From NCBI GenBank assembly GCA_038503035.1, contig JAVSML010019031.1, forward strand, positions 1 through 64,000: a DNA stretch of 64,000 nt. The letters run 5' to 3'. Position numbers and translations under genes: made by a program. The DNA comes from Crocodylus rhombifer (taxonomy: Eukaryota; Chordata; Crocodylia; Crocodylidae). The notes under the pieces were generated by a model, which searched no databases, was not told the origin of the DNA, and was given only the letters and a program-made list of their open reading frames with translations. The stretch's first letter is position 1; the number at the start of each line of letters is the position of its first letter. Below, piece by piece: positions 61,001 through 64,000 of the stretch.

Positions 61001-61800
61001 CATAACCCACCTCTGCAAGCTGAATCCAGCCCACAGGCTGTATGTTTGATATCACTAGGATAGTCAAACTGCCATTTTTTTCAAGCATCTGAAACCCCAC
61101 ACCAGCAGTCACCTAATTAAGGGAATAATTCACCTTCCAGGCACTCCTATCAGCTGCCTTATTTCACTATGGTACTTGACAGAACAATCAGAGATCCACA
61201 TATGTCTTCTTTTTCATCAACAATGTGCCAAAATCAGTAACTAAACTTAAAACCACTGCTTCTAGGGAAATCAGTGAATTGCAGTCCATAACAAGATGCC
61301 AGAGCAGCTGAAGGTATATGGAACAGGAACTCACTACACGTTTGTATAACTATGTATGTGGGTGACAAAATTGGAAAAGCAGGAGGCATTTCACAATGGG
61401 AAAGGAAAGCCAGTCTACCTACCCTGTCATTGATTGGTCTCAGGTCAGAAGTGACCATAAACAAGTTGATCAGCACTAAAAAGGGAAGAAAAAGGAAATT
61501 CATTAAATATCATAGCTCATGCTGAACAGGAATTGCACTCCCAGGACCCATTCTGAAAAGGAGTTCTGGTTGAAGAGTGCAGCCATGTTAACATTTGAAC
61601 AAAGGCATAAAGAAGCTCACTGAAGCCCCTTTACCTTTCTGCTTGGGTTTGTAGACAGGTTTGTCAGTCTGGATGAATACTGATGACCCTTTGCTATCAA
61701 TGGTTACTGTGGTATAGTTGTGAAAAATGTAACCTTTCTCTGTCAGATGCCGGTTGCCCCAGACTTTCAAATGTGCTTGTCCACGAAGCCCTGAAGGCAC
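9865..61800 (-). CDS. CPAMD8: C3 and PZP-like alpha-2-macroglobulin domain-containing protein 8, 39 exons (5' end outside window)
   Basis: Large secreted or membrane-associated thioester protein of the C3/A2M family. The 39 exons, all GT-AG, sum to 5271 bases: 1756 codons plus TGA, with no stop or frameshift. Numbering from the first visible residue: macroglobulin domains with [12 protein letters not shown] at 39-50; RSKR at 419-422; bait-like region with RRRRR at 576-580; FFPETWIW at 648-655; farnesoic-acid-O-methyltransferase-like domain about 856-1030; thioester GCGEQN at 1050-1055; alpha-alpha toroid to about 1376; CUB and receptor-binding segments to about 1566; follistatin-type Kazal domain about 1626-1672; acidic, Tyr-rich tail 1708-1721. 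The Kazal domain and FA-methyltransferase-like insert identify CPAMD8 rather than A2M, CD109 or C3. F2RL3 as tail-to-tail neighbour agrees with human synteny. About 85 N-terminal residues, including the signal peptide, are missing because they lie past 64,000. In family knowledge CPAMD8 is linked to eye anterior-segment development; its biochemical target is not settled. Confidence 0.95.
10038..14387 (-). other. CPAMD8: CPAMD8 last intron
   Basis: 4.35-kb intron between exons 38 and 39. Holds one MIR-type SINE near 10.43-10.60 kb. Short open frames here show no domain or splice logic. Confidence 0.7.
10430..10600 (+). repeat. MIR-type SINE
   Basis: Contains CAGGGCAAGTCACTTCCCCT, then GAGCCTTTGTTTTCACATTAG, and the late motif GTGCTTTGAGATCACTG, matching the order in MIR elements. 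Confidence 0.7.
14388..14462 (-). CDS. CPAMD8: CPAMD8 window exon 38
   Basis: 75 bases, residues 1675-1699, [20 protein letters not shown]. No domain recognised; it is accepted because acceptor tttgcag, donor gtaatg and phases 1/1 fit between the Kazal exon and the last exon. Confidence 0.78.
14880..15092 (-). CDS. CPAMD8: CPAMD8 window exon 37 (Kazal domain)
   Basis: 213 bases, residues 1604-1674. After CNNIFGC a Kazal domain runs from about 1626 to 1672: [18 protein letters not shown], then NHC, ASC and a last Cys, with C-x3-C-x7-C-x10-C-x6-C-x13-C spacing as in follistatin-type Kazal units. Donor gtaagt, exit phase 1. Confidence 0.94.
15750..15860 (-). CDS. CPAMD8: CPAMD8 window exon 36 (linker to Kazal domain)
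   Basis: 111 bases, residues 1567-1603, [20 protein letters not shown] then [15 protein letters not shown] carries an N-glycosylation sequon. Exit phase 1. Confidence 0.93.
15945..16050 (-). CDS. CPAMD8: CPAMD8 window exon 35 (receptor-binding domain end)
   Basis: 106 bases, residues 1532-1566, [20 protein letters not shown] to [11 protein letters not shown], the VYDYYEP close of the A2M core. Exit phase 1. Confidence 0.95.
16875..16949 (-). CDS. CPAMD8: CPAMD8 window exon 34 (receptor-binding domain)
   Basis: 75 bases, residues 1507-1531, [20 protein letters not shown] then FYFDE. Phase 0 at both ends. Confidence 0.92.
17951..18203. mobile_element. hAT-like MITE, decayed
   Basis: The left end CAGTGATTCCCAGCCAGGG resembles the CAGTGGTTCTCAACC ends of vertebrate hAT/Charlie repeats. 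The right end in reverse complement reads AAGGATTTCTCAGCCTCAAGG, an imperfect inverted copy. About 250 bp, no coding capacity. Confidence 0.55.
20070..20385 (-). mobile_element. CR1 LINE fragment, antisense
   Basis: CACATTCCACATATTTAGTG, then TTGTATCATCTCCCTTTGTC and further CCTCTC-type blocks match the order of the antisense CR1 3' region in sauropsids. Diverged, non-coding. Confidence 0.5.
21850..21937 (-). CDS. CPAMD8: CPAMD8 window exon 33 (receptor-binding domain)
   Basis: 88 bases, residues 1477-1506, [20 protein letters not shown], the SNMA...V..LSGF signature of the A2M receptor-binding domain. Exit phase 0. Confidence 0.94.
21938..25569 (-). other. CPAMD8: CPAMD8 intron between exons 32 and 33
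   Basis: 3.6-kb intron. It has a MIR-type SINE at about 23.92-24.04 kb; otherwise I see nothing recognisable. Confidence 0.65.
23915..24035 (+). repeat. MIR-type SINE
   Basis: GGAGCCAGGTCCTACTCC followed by CCCAGTTTCCTCATCTAGAA and AACAGGGATAAAGG, the MIR consensus order. Confidence 0.75.
25570..25808 (-). CDS. CPAMD8: CPAMD8 window exon 32 (CUB end, acidic linker)
   Basis: 239 bases, residues 1398-1476. [20 protein letters not shown] is followed by a loose, charged linker with DDDD at 1455-1458 and the start of the receptor-binding domain ([11 protein letters not shown]). Exit phase 2. Confidence 0.93.
25859..25880 (+). repeat. (AAAG)n microsatellite
   Basis: About five AAAG units next to exon 32 in the upstream intron. 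Confidence 0.85.
25970..25992 (+). repeat. (CCAAA)n short tandem repeat
   Basis: Four to five CCAAA or CCAA units in a row. Confidence 0.8.
27492..27554 (-). CDS. CPAMD8: CPAMD8 window exon 31
   Basis: 63 bases, residues 1377-1397, [20 protein letters not shown], the G.G...Q strand of the CUB segment. Phase 0 at both ends. Confidence 0.93.
28002..28157 (-). CDS. CPAMD8: CPAMD8 window exon 30 (thioester domain end)
   Basis: 156 bases, residues 1325-1376, [20 protein letters not shown] to KKVLQTAV. The family's DT.VAL..L motif is kept, with Cys in place of the usual Val. Exit phase 0. Confidence 0.94.
28412..28515 (-). mobile_element. CR1 LINE 3' end, antisense
   Basis: GGATCAGAGGGGACCTGAGC then AAGTCTGACCCCTTCCCCTG match the reverse complement of the CR1 3' end. 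Lies 82 bp from exon 29. Confidence 0.6.
28597..28733 (-). CDS. CPAMD8: CPAMD8 window exon 29 (thioester domain)
   Basis: 137 bases, residues 1279-1324, [18 protein letters not shown] and [13 protein letters not shown], among the most conserved blocks in the family. Exit phase 0. Confidence 0.95.
29839..29925 (-). CDS. CPAMD8: CPAMD8 window exon 28 (thioester domain)
   Basis: 87 bases, residues 1250-1278, [20 protein letters not shown] and GFNDGLSQS. Donor gtaccc, phases 1 in and 1 out. Confidence 0.9.
30050..30150 (+). repeat. MIR/L2-type 3' end
   Basis: CCCCTCAGGGCAGGGACTG followed by TCTGTGTTGCACACCAGG and a GTGCTCAGCAACAATG end, the pattern at the 3' end of MIR/L2 family repeats. Confidence 0.55.
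30240..32595 (+). mobile_element. Penelope-like retroelement, decayed, sense strand opposite to CPAMD8
   Basis: A retroelement with the Penelope layout. The reverse transcriptase region runs from about 30.70 to 31.4 kb: [13 protein letters not shown] at 30717-30755, [13 protein letters not shown] at 30912-30950, [16 protein letters not shown] at about 31098-31146, and YIDDI at about 31208-31222. A GIY-YIG-type endonuclease remnant follows: NVIY near 31972 and KYVGET near 32007-32025 in a different frame. The 3' end has a ribozyme-like core (32489-32514) and AATAAAAGATATC. Several frameshifts separate the motifs and a stop precedes YIDDI, so it cannot be active. It lies in the CPAMD8 intron between exons 27 and 28. 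Confidence 0.88.
32489..32514 (+). ncRNA. Hammerhead-ribozyme-like core at the Penelope element 3' end
   Basis: CTGACGA (32489-32495) fits the hammerhead CUGANGA box. A 5-bp hairpin GGGTT/AACCC (32497-32501 with 32506-32510) stands as stem II, and GAAA follows at 32511-32514. Penelope-like elements are known to carry hammerhead motifs in their terminal repeats. Here one extra A precedes stem II and stems I and III are weak, so activity is doubtful. Confidence 0.5.
32647..32812 (-). CDS. CPAMD8: CPAMD8 window exon 27 (thioester domain)
   Basis: 166 bases, residues 1195-1249, with [20 protein letters not shown]. Donor gtacta; the Penelope-like element lies about 50 bases further into the intron. 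Exit phase 1. Confidence 0.93.
34230..34304 (-). CDS. CPAMD8: CPAMD8 window exon 26 (thioester domain)
   Basis: 75 bases, residues 1170-1194, [20 protein letters not shown], the LTAYV.. helix of the toroid. Exit phase 0. Confidence 0.94.
34734..34890 (-). CDS. CPAMD8: CPAMD8 window exon 25 (thioester domain)
   Basis: 157 bases, residues 1117-1169, [20 protein letters not shown] to RILNKDIQ, the canonical WLTAFVLK.FAQ helix. Exit phase 0. Confidence 0.95.
36838..36919 (-). CDS. CPAMD8: CPAMD8 window exon 24 (thioester domain)
   Basis: 82 bases, residues 1090-1116, [20 protein letters not shown] and RDSSGSM. Donor gtgagt, exit phase 2; the Trp codon spans the next junction. Confidence 0.94.
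37776..38125 (+). mobile_element. CR1 LINE 3' region
   Basis: GGGAAGAGCAACATAAATTG and GGAGGACTGGAAGG at the left and AAGGGAAATACTGGACTCTC then GACATCTGAGACCAGGAAGG at the right follow the CR1 3' order. It ends about 56 bases from the exon 23 donor. Confidence 0.65.
38182..38358 (-). CDS. CPAMD8: CPAMD8 window exon 23 (thioester motif GCGEQN)
   Basis: 177 bases, residues 1031-1089, with [20 protein letters not shown]; the Cys-Gly-Glu-Gln thioester is intact (bases 38285-38302). Donor gtacca, exit phase 1. Confidence 0.96.
38904..39129 (-). CDS. CPAMD8: CPAMD8 window exon 22 (FA-methyltransferase-like domain, second half)
   Basis: 226 bases, residues 956-1030, [16 protein letters not shown], then [17 protein letters not shown] and [12 protein letters not shown] leading to the thioester domain. 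Donor gtacca, exit phase 1. Confidence 0.93.
39637..39935 (-). CDS. CPAMD8: CPAMD8 window exon 21 (FA-methyltransferase-like domain, first half)
   Basis: 299 bases, residues 856-955. [40 protein letters not shown] and [14 protein letters not shown] match the pattern of the farnesoic acid O-methyltransferase-like domain (Pfam Methyltransf_FA). Exit phase 0. Confidence 0.93.
40660..40711 (-). CDS. CPAMD8: CPAMD8 window exon 20 (52 nt)
   Basis: 52 bases, residues 839-855, [17 protein letters not shown]. Acceptor tgtgtag, donor gtaagt, exit phase 1. Confidence 0.92.
40714..40739 (+). repeat. (CA)n microsatellite
   Basis: Interrupted ACACAC run next to the exon 20 acceptor; on the transcribed strand it supplies a TG-rich stretch before the splice site. 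Confidence 0.8.
41320..41505 (+). mobile_element. CR1 LINE reverse-transcriptase-region fragment
   Basis: ACTAGGACCAGTGTTATGTT and AACAAGGTGGCAACATTTAC, then AATGATACAC, match the order of the CR1 ORF2 3' part (TGPVLF...INDLE...VAKFADDT). Frames are broken. Confidence 0.6.
41540..41720 (+). repeat. MIR-type SINE
   Basis: CTCGGATTTGCCAAGATCC, TTAATCTCCCATCAATGTAA and TATGGACAATAATCCTTCC follow the MIR consensus order, with a GCAAGGACAG tail. Confidence 0.65.
42165..42232 (+). mobile_element. CR1 LINE tail
   Basis: Ends in TATGATTCTATGATC, the short 3' repeat of CR1; the preceding about 50 bases are diverged. About 95 bp from exon 19. Confidence 0.45.
42326..42468 (-). CDS. CPAMD8: CPAMD8 window exon 19
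   Basis: 143 bases, residues 791-838, [20 protein letters not shown] and YVRSSVIIE, part of the CUB segment before the thioester domain. Exit phase 0. Confidence 0.92.
43262..43362 (+). mobile_element. CR1 LINE 3' end
   Basis: GGATTAGACTACCTCCTGAG then GTCCCTTCTAGCCCTACC is a clear CR1 3' end. The tail stops 11 bases from the exon 18 donor. Confidence 0.8.
43373..43526 (-). CDS. CPAMD8: CPAMD8 window exon 18 (MG7/CUB)
   Basis: 154 bases, residues 740-790, [20 protein letters not shown] through NELGLSNIT. Donor gtaggt; a CR1 fragment begins about 11 bases into the intron. Exit phase 1. Confidence 0.93.
44108..44339 (-). CDS. CPAMD8: CPAMD8 window exon 17 (MG7)
   Basis: 232 bases, residues 662-739, [20 protein letters not shown] and [20 protein letters not shown], the standard PDSIT.W and P..VIRGE blocks. 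Exit phase 0. Confidence 0.95.
44340..48351 (-). other. CPAMD8: CPAMD8 intron between exons 16 and 17
   Basis: 4-kb AT-rich intron. A possible MIR/L2-type remnant lies at about 47.26-47.36 kb (GGTAAGCCCCTGGACAAAAT and GCTCTGTACAATG). I see no coding exon in it. Confidence 0.6.
48352..48396 (-). CDS. CPAMD8: CPAMD8 window exon 16 (45-nt exon, FFPETWIW)
   Basis: 45 bases, residues 647-661, with [13 protein letters not shown], the highly conserved FPETWIW motif of the A2M family. Acceptor follows a T-rich tract (ttctttttttc on minus: gaagaaaaaaag), donor gtattt, phases 2 in and 2 out. Too short to show as an open frame; found by motif. Confidence 0.9.
49346..49488 (-). CDS. CPAMD8: CPAMD8 window exon 15 (bait-region end / MG6)
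   Basis: 143 bases, residues 600-646, [20 protein letters not shown], then [19 protein letters not shown]. Donor gtaatc, exit phase 2. Confidence 0.92.
49489..52246 (-). other. CPAMD8: CPAMD8 intron between exons 14 and 15
   Basis: 2.8-kb intron with a purine-rich stretch at about 50.25-50.65 kb. No gene or clear repeat family recognised; a lone CATAGAATCATAG near 51.2 kb may be a CR1 tail remnant. Confidence 0.6.
52247..52408 (-). CDS. CPAMD8: CPAMD8 window exon 14 (bait-like region, polybasic site)
   Basis: 162 bases, residues 546-599. [15 protein letters not shown] leads to a run of five arginines at 576-580 (bases 52304-52318), then [19 protein letters not shown]. It sits where C3-type proteins carry their processing site and A2M its bait. 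Exit phase 0. Confidence 0.94.
52545..52694 (-). CDS. CPAMD8: CPAMD8 window exon 13 (MG6)
   Basis: 150 bases, residues 496-545, with the family motif [17 protein letters not shown] (the A2M equivalent reads ALRAVDQSVLL). Exit phase 0. Confidence 0.94.
52810..52982 (-). CDS. CPAMD8: CPAMD8 window exon 12 (MG5/MG6)
   Basis: 173 bases, residues 438-495, including [20 protein letters not shown]. Acceptor cttctag, donor gtattg, exit phase 0. Confidence 0.93.
53676..53859 (-). CDS. CPAMD8: CPAMD8 window exon 11 (MG5, RSKR site)
   Basis: 184 bases, residues 377-437. [20 protein letters not shown] is typical of CPAMD8, and an RSKR furin-type motif sits at 419-422 (bases 53722-53733). Exit phase 1. 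Confidence 0.93.
53860..55995 (-). other. CPAMD8: CPAMD8 intron between exons 10 and 11
   Basis: 2.1-kb intron holding a MITE-like hairpin unit at 55.65-55.83 kb. Otherwise nothing recognised. Confidence 0.6.
55651..55832. mobile_element. MITE-like unit with strong hairpin
   Basis: Begins near GGGGCAGATGCTTTAATTGG. An 18-bp stem CTTTAATTGGAGCAGCTC (55665-55682) pairs with 55687-55704 at 17 of 18 positions over a 4-base loop. Further TTTAACTAAAG and TCTAATTAGA palindromic bits follow, to about 55832. Crocodilian genomes carry an abundant MITE family (Chompy); whether this is one I cannot confirm. Confidence 0.5.
55996..56124 (-). CDS. CPAMD8: CPAMD8 window exon 10 (MG4/MG5)
   Basis: 129 bases, residues 334-376, containing [20 protein letters not shown]. 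Donor gtaagg, exit phase 0. Confidence 0.93.
56519..56689 (-). CDS. CPAMD8: CPAMD8 window exon 9 (MG4)
   Basis: 171 bases, residues 277-333, [20 protein letters not shown] through AAQYVWLE. Acceptor tttag, donor gtgggt, exit phase 0. Confidence 0.93.
56848..57075 (-). CDS. CPAMD8: CPAMD8 window exon 8 (MG3/MG4)
   Basis: 228 bases, residues 201-276, from [19 protein letters not shown] to [10 protein letters not shown], the A2M-type KPGLPY entry to MG4. Exit phase 0. Confidence 0.94.
57513..57621 (-). CDS. CPAMD8: CPAMD8 window exon 7 (MG3)
   Basis: 109 bases, residues 164-200, [20 protein letters not shown] and on to HPILKTTE. Contains an N-glycosylation sequon (NMT). Exit phase 0. Confidence 0.94.
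58607..58649. repeat. Perfect 19-bp inverted repeat, 5-base loop
   Basis: AGAATGAATGCTATACCAT (58607-58625), loop GTGTA, then its exact reverse complement (58631-58649). It lies in the CPAMD8 intron between exons 6 and 7. No target duplication or larger element was seen around it. Confidence 0.95.
58766..58850 (-). CDS. CPAMD8: CPAMD8 window exon 6 (MG3 start)
   Basis: 85 bases, residues 136-163, beginning [18 protein letters not shown], the canonical VLPKFE opening of MG3. Acceptor ttatag, donor gtagga, exit phase 2. Confidence 0.94.
59354..59467 (-). CDS. CPAMD8: CPAMD8 window exon 5 (MG2)
   Basis: 114 bases, residues 98-135, [18 protein letters not shown] followed by [20 protein letters not shown]. 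Donor gtaagt, exit phase 1. Confidence 0.94.
59617..59671 (-). CDS. CPAMD8: CPAMD8 window exon 4 (MG2)
   Basis: 55 bases, residues 80-97, [18 protein letters not shown]. Acceptor attcag, donor gtaagt, exit phase 1. Confidence 0.93.
60466..60483 (-). CDS. CPAMD8: CPAMD8 window exon 3 (18-nt microexon)
   Basis: Only 18 bases, residues 74-79 (IEAYVV), between acceptor tttcag and donor gtaagt. A2M-family genes are known to have a very small exon at this point. It is supported by exact phase 0 at both ends and by continuity of the MG2 strand into DPRGSRM. Confidence 0.9.
60653..61057. mobile_element. hAT-like non-autonomous DNA transposon
   Basis: The left end CAGGGGTGTCAATCTCAC and right end (reverse complement TAGTGATATCAAACATAC) are the known hAT CAGGGGTGTCAAAC-type ends. 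The inside has GGGCTGGATCTAGACC and AATCCAGCCCACAGGCTG. The flanking 8-mers GTATGGTC and GGATAGTC match at 6 of 8 positions, as an aged target duplication. Confidence 0.75.
61423..61475 (-). CDS. CPAMD8: CPAMD8 window exon 2 (MG2 start)
   Basis: 53 bases, residues 56-73, [18 protein letters not shown], equivalent to the A2M segment after the TDK motif. Donor gtaggt. Exit phase 0. Confidence 0.92.
61635..61800 (-). CDS. CPAMD8: CPAMD8 window exon 1 (macroglobulin domain 1)
   Basis: Residues 1-55, starting [16 protein letters not shown] and ending [15 protein letters not shown], the family hallmark at the end of MG1. Acceptor cttttctag, donor gtaaag, exit phase 1. It opens in phase 0, so at least one coding exon lies upstream, outside the window. 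Confidence 0.93.
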
Positions 61801-64000
61801 CTAGAAAAGAGATCAGGAGGTGGGGAAAAATAGGCCTTAGACAAGGCCTTTGCTTACATGGAAGATGTGTGTTATTAATGTCAAAGTCTCAGGAACAAAA
61901 CCAATAGAAGCAATTTATCAGCCCTAACCAGGAGATGAAAAGCAGTTGGAGATGAACAGAAAAGCCACCTGCTGCATCTCTGTGCAACTGTGTGAATGAC
62001 AAATAGGAAATGCAAAACACATTGTATATTTTACAAGGGGACTGAAAGCTTCAAAGGAGGTAGGGCTGTACCTGCAGCACAGCTTGAAGCTGCCCTCTTC
62101 TCTAGAATCCCAAACAAGGCTGAGTTTCTGAACTGTATGTCAAGATCCTGCTAACTTAAAGGCCTACAACTCTATCTAACTGGGCTTAAGCACTAAACAA
62201 TGGAATCTTCCATCAGTTTGAGATCCTCAATCGGTTCTTAAATTGCATTGAATATGATGTGCACTGTGGTGTGTGACTTCTAGGAATGATGTAGCAAAGA
62301 AAGTGAGTCAATACCAATGCTGCAAGTGAGGGCAGGCGCACATGCACGAGAGACCATTTATACAGAAATCTACAGTAGACACTTTCCTTATCATACAAGT
62401 TGGGGAACTGGCCTTGTGTTAATACATCCTGGCACTCAACAGTGATTGGAAGAAAGGACAGGAGCATTTGAAAAGCCTGAATAAAACAGCACAATTAAAT
62501 TACTTTATTTTGTCCAGCCAGTAAGATATTCCCATTGCACATGATTCCTGTCACCCCCAGACCTTACCTGGCTTCTCTGGCACATTTGTTTTTTTGCCAG
62601 TGCTTTTGATTAATGCAGCTACACAAATAACTCCCATTACCATCAGGGGGAGAGTTACAAAAACAGACTCAAGGCAGATAGTTATTCTGACCTCTGGTTA
62701 TGGGCTACTGAGTGAAAAAAAGTAGTTCAGTCAAGGAAGTGGGAAACTTCAGAGTGGCAGCAACTAATGCTGGACCCCAACCTTTCCCCCTTCAACAATA
62801 AAACCAGTGATTCACTACAGATTGCACCTGCTCCTAACAAGATAGGCTAAAGTACAAGATATCCCAGCATGAAAACAAATATTTTGGCAATCAAAGGAGT
62901 AAATGTAGTCTGAAAAAGGAATTTATGACAAAAGACATGACAATTAGTGACTGCTTAGGCCAATTGTAAGAACCTTGGCCTTACAATTTTTAAGGAATGG
63001 CATTATTGTATTTCTTGAAACACTAGAAAAACCACAGGCCCCAAATTAGAAAGGCGAAGAATAAATATCAAACCCTTTCTGGAGCCCAGTTCCTAGGACA
63101 GTCATATGGCAAACTTCAGAGAGGGCAAAGAAAACTCTGGAATGTACCACCAAGAGAGCAGAGAGTTGAGCAGTCATGACAGATCATCATCAAGCTAGTT
63201 AAATGTCTGTAAATCAAAGGCTTTGATTTATTTATAGGCCAATGACAATGCTGTGGATACAGCGAAGGCATCCAAGCCCTTTAAATGAATATACCACAGT
63301 TCTTTTAAGGATGTGTGTCTGCCGAATAAGGAAAGTAATTACATTCATTTCTTATGGTACAGCATATGAAGGAGACATTCAAGTGGGCTCAAGTGCAATA
63401 AAAATACTGCAATTCACTAGTAATCAAGATAATGTGGATTTTATTTTAGTCATGATCACATAGCTATAGTGACTAAATCAAAGAACTATCCAGACCCTGT
63501 AGCTCTACAAGCTTCTTAAAAGTGATATTGTGCCAGTATTCCAGATGCATGTCACAATTTAATAGCTATAAGATTTGTTCCCCACCCTCAATCTCCCACT
63601 GGAGATAACCACCCTAAAGCAAGCCCTGCCTAAAATAATGAGATCCCATTTTTAACATACTACTTTGTCTTTCATTCTTGCTCTAGTTCGCCATAATAGA
63701 TTTTAATAACAAATGGTGACTACATTAAGTACCAGATGGGTATATTCATACACCTTTTGTAGCACCACATGTTTTGATGGTACTTCAATAAGGATGATAA
63801 AAGCAAGGCACATTTACTTGAATTTACATCTTGAATTTACATTTATCAAATCTGGAAAAAACAAACCAAATGTTAACATGGCAGCAAAGCAAGACCAGCT
63901 TGTAGAGACAGCCTATAAATGCCATGATTTTCCCTTGCATGGCACTCAGTATCTTCATTTACATCTGTGTAAACTACATGTAACAGTAGTAAACTCTGAT
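61801..64000 (-). other. CPAMD8: CPAMD8 intron upstream of window exon 1, 5' part of gene missing
   Basis: I searched these 2.2 kb for the preceding exon (expected GTIKLK-type end of the N-terminal MG1 strand) and for a signal peptide, and found neither. The region is AT-rich with no recognised repeat. Confidence 0.65.

Overview
The window is vertebrate genomic DNA, most likely from a reptile and probably a crocodilian. It carries two genes with introns, GT-AG splice sites throughout, and the repeat mix expected of a sauropsid genome: CR1 LINE fragments, MIR-type SINEs, hAT-like and hairpin MITE elements, and a decayed Penelope-like retroelement. The species call is inference from repeat types and protein similarity. 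There is no sign of bacterial, plasmid or viral gene organisation.

Layout: positions 544-3105 (+) hold a two-exon protease-activated receptor gene, recognised as F2RL3 (PAR4). Positions 3106 to about 4830 look like its 3' untranslated region, and about 4.8-9.1 kb is intergenic with one degraded hAT-like element and a MIR. Positions 9865-61800 (-) hold 39 consecutive coding exons of CPAMD8, a thioester-containing member of the complement C3 / alpha-2-macroglobulin family with a Kazal domain near its C terminus. The reconstructed CPAMD8 reading frame is open for 1756 codons, ends at a stop codon at 9865-9867, and all 39 exons join in phase. The first coding exon or exons (signal peptide and start of the first macroglobulin domain) are not in the window and should lie beyond 64,000. 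The two genes are convergent (tail to tail), the same arrangement and neighbour pair as on human chromosome 19p13.

Both genes relate to proteolysis. PAR4 is a cell-surface receptor switched on when a protease cuts its N terminus to expose a tethered ligand; here the predicted ligand begins AIPGEK after Arg43. CPAMD8 is a secreted or surface protein with a bait-like region, two polybasic processing sites, an intact GCGEQN thioester and a Kazal inhibitor-like domain. I see no evidence that the two act in one pathway; their pairing is conserved synteny.

The non-coding part is mostly introns with old repeats. The most notable structures are a Penelope-like element just downstream of exon 27 that ends in a hammerhead-ribozyme-like core, a perfect 19-bp inverted repeat at 58607-58649, an 18-bp near-perfect hairpin inside a MITE-like unit at 55665-55704, and a ~56-bp tandem duplication just upstream of the F2RL3 start. 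I found no wholly new system; the locus reads as an ordinary, well-preserved vertebrate locus with several features worth checking.
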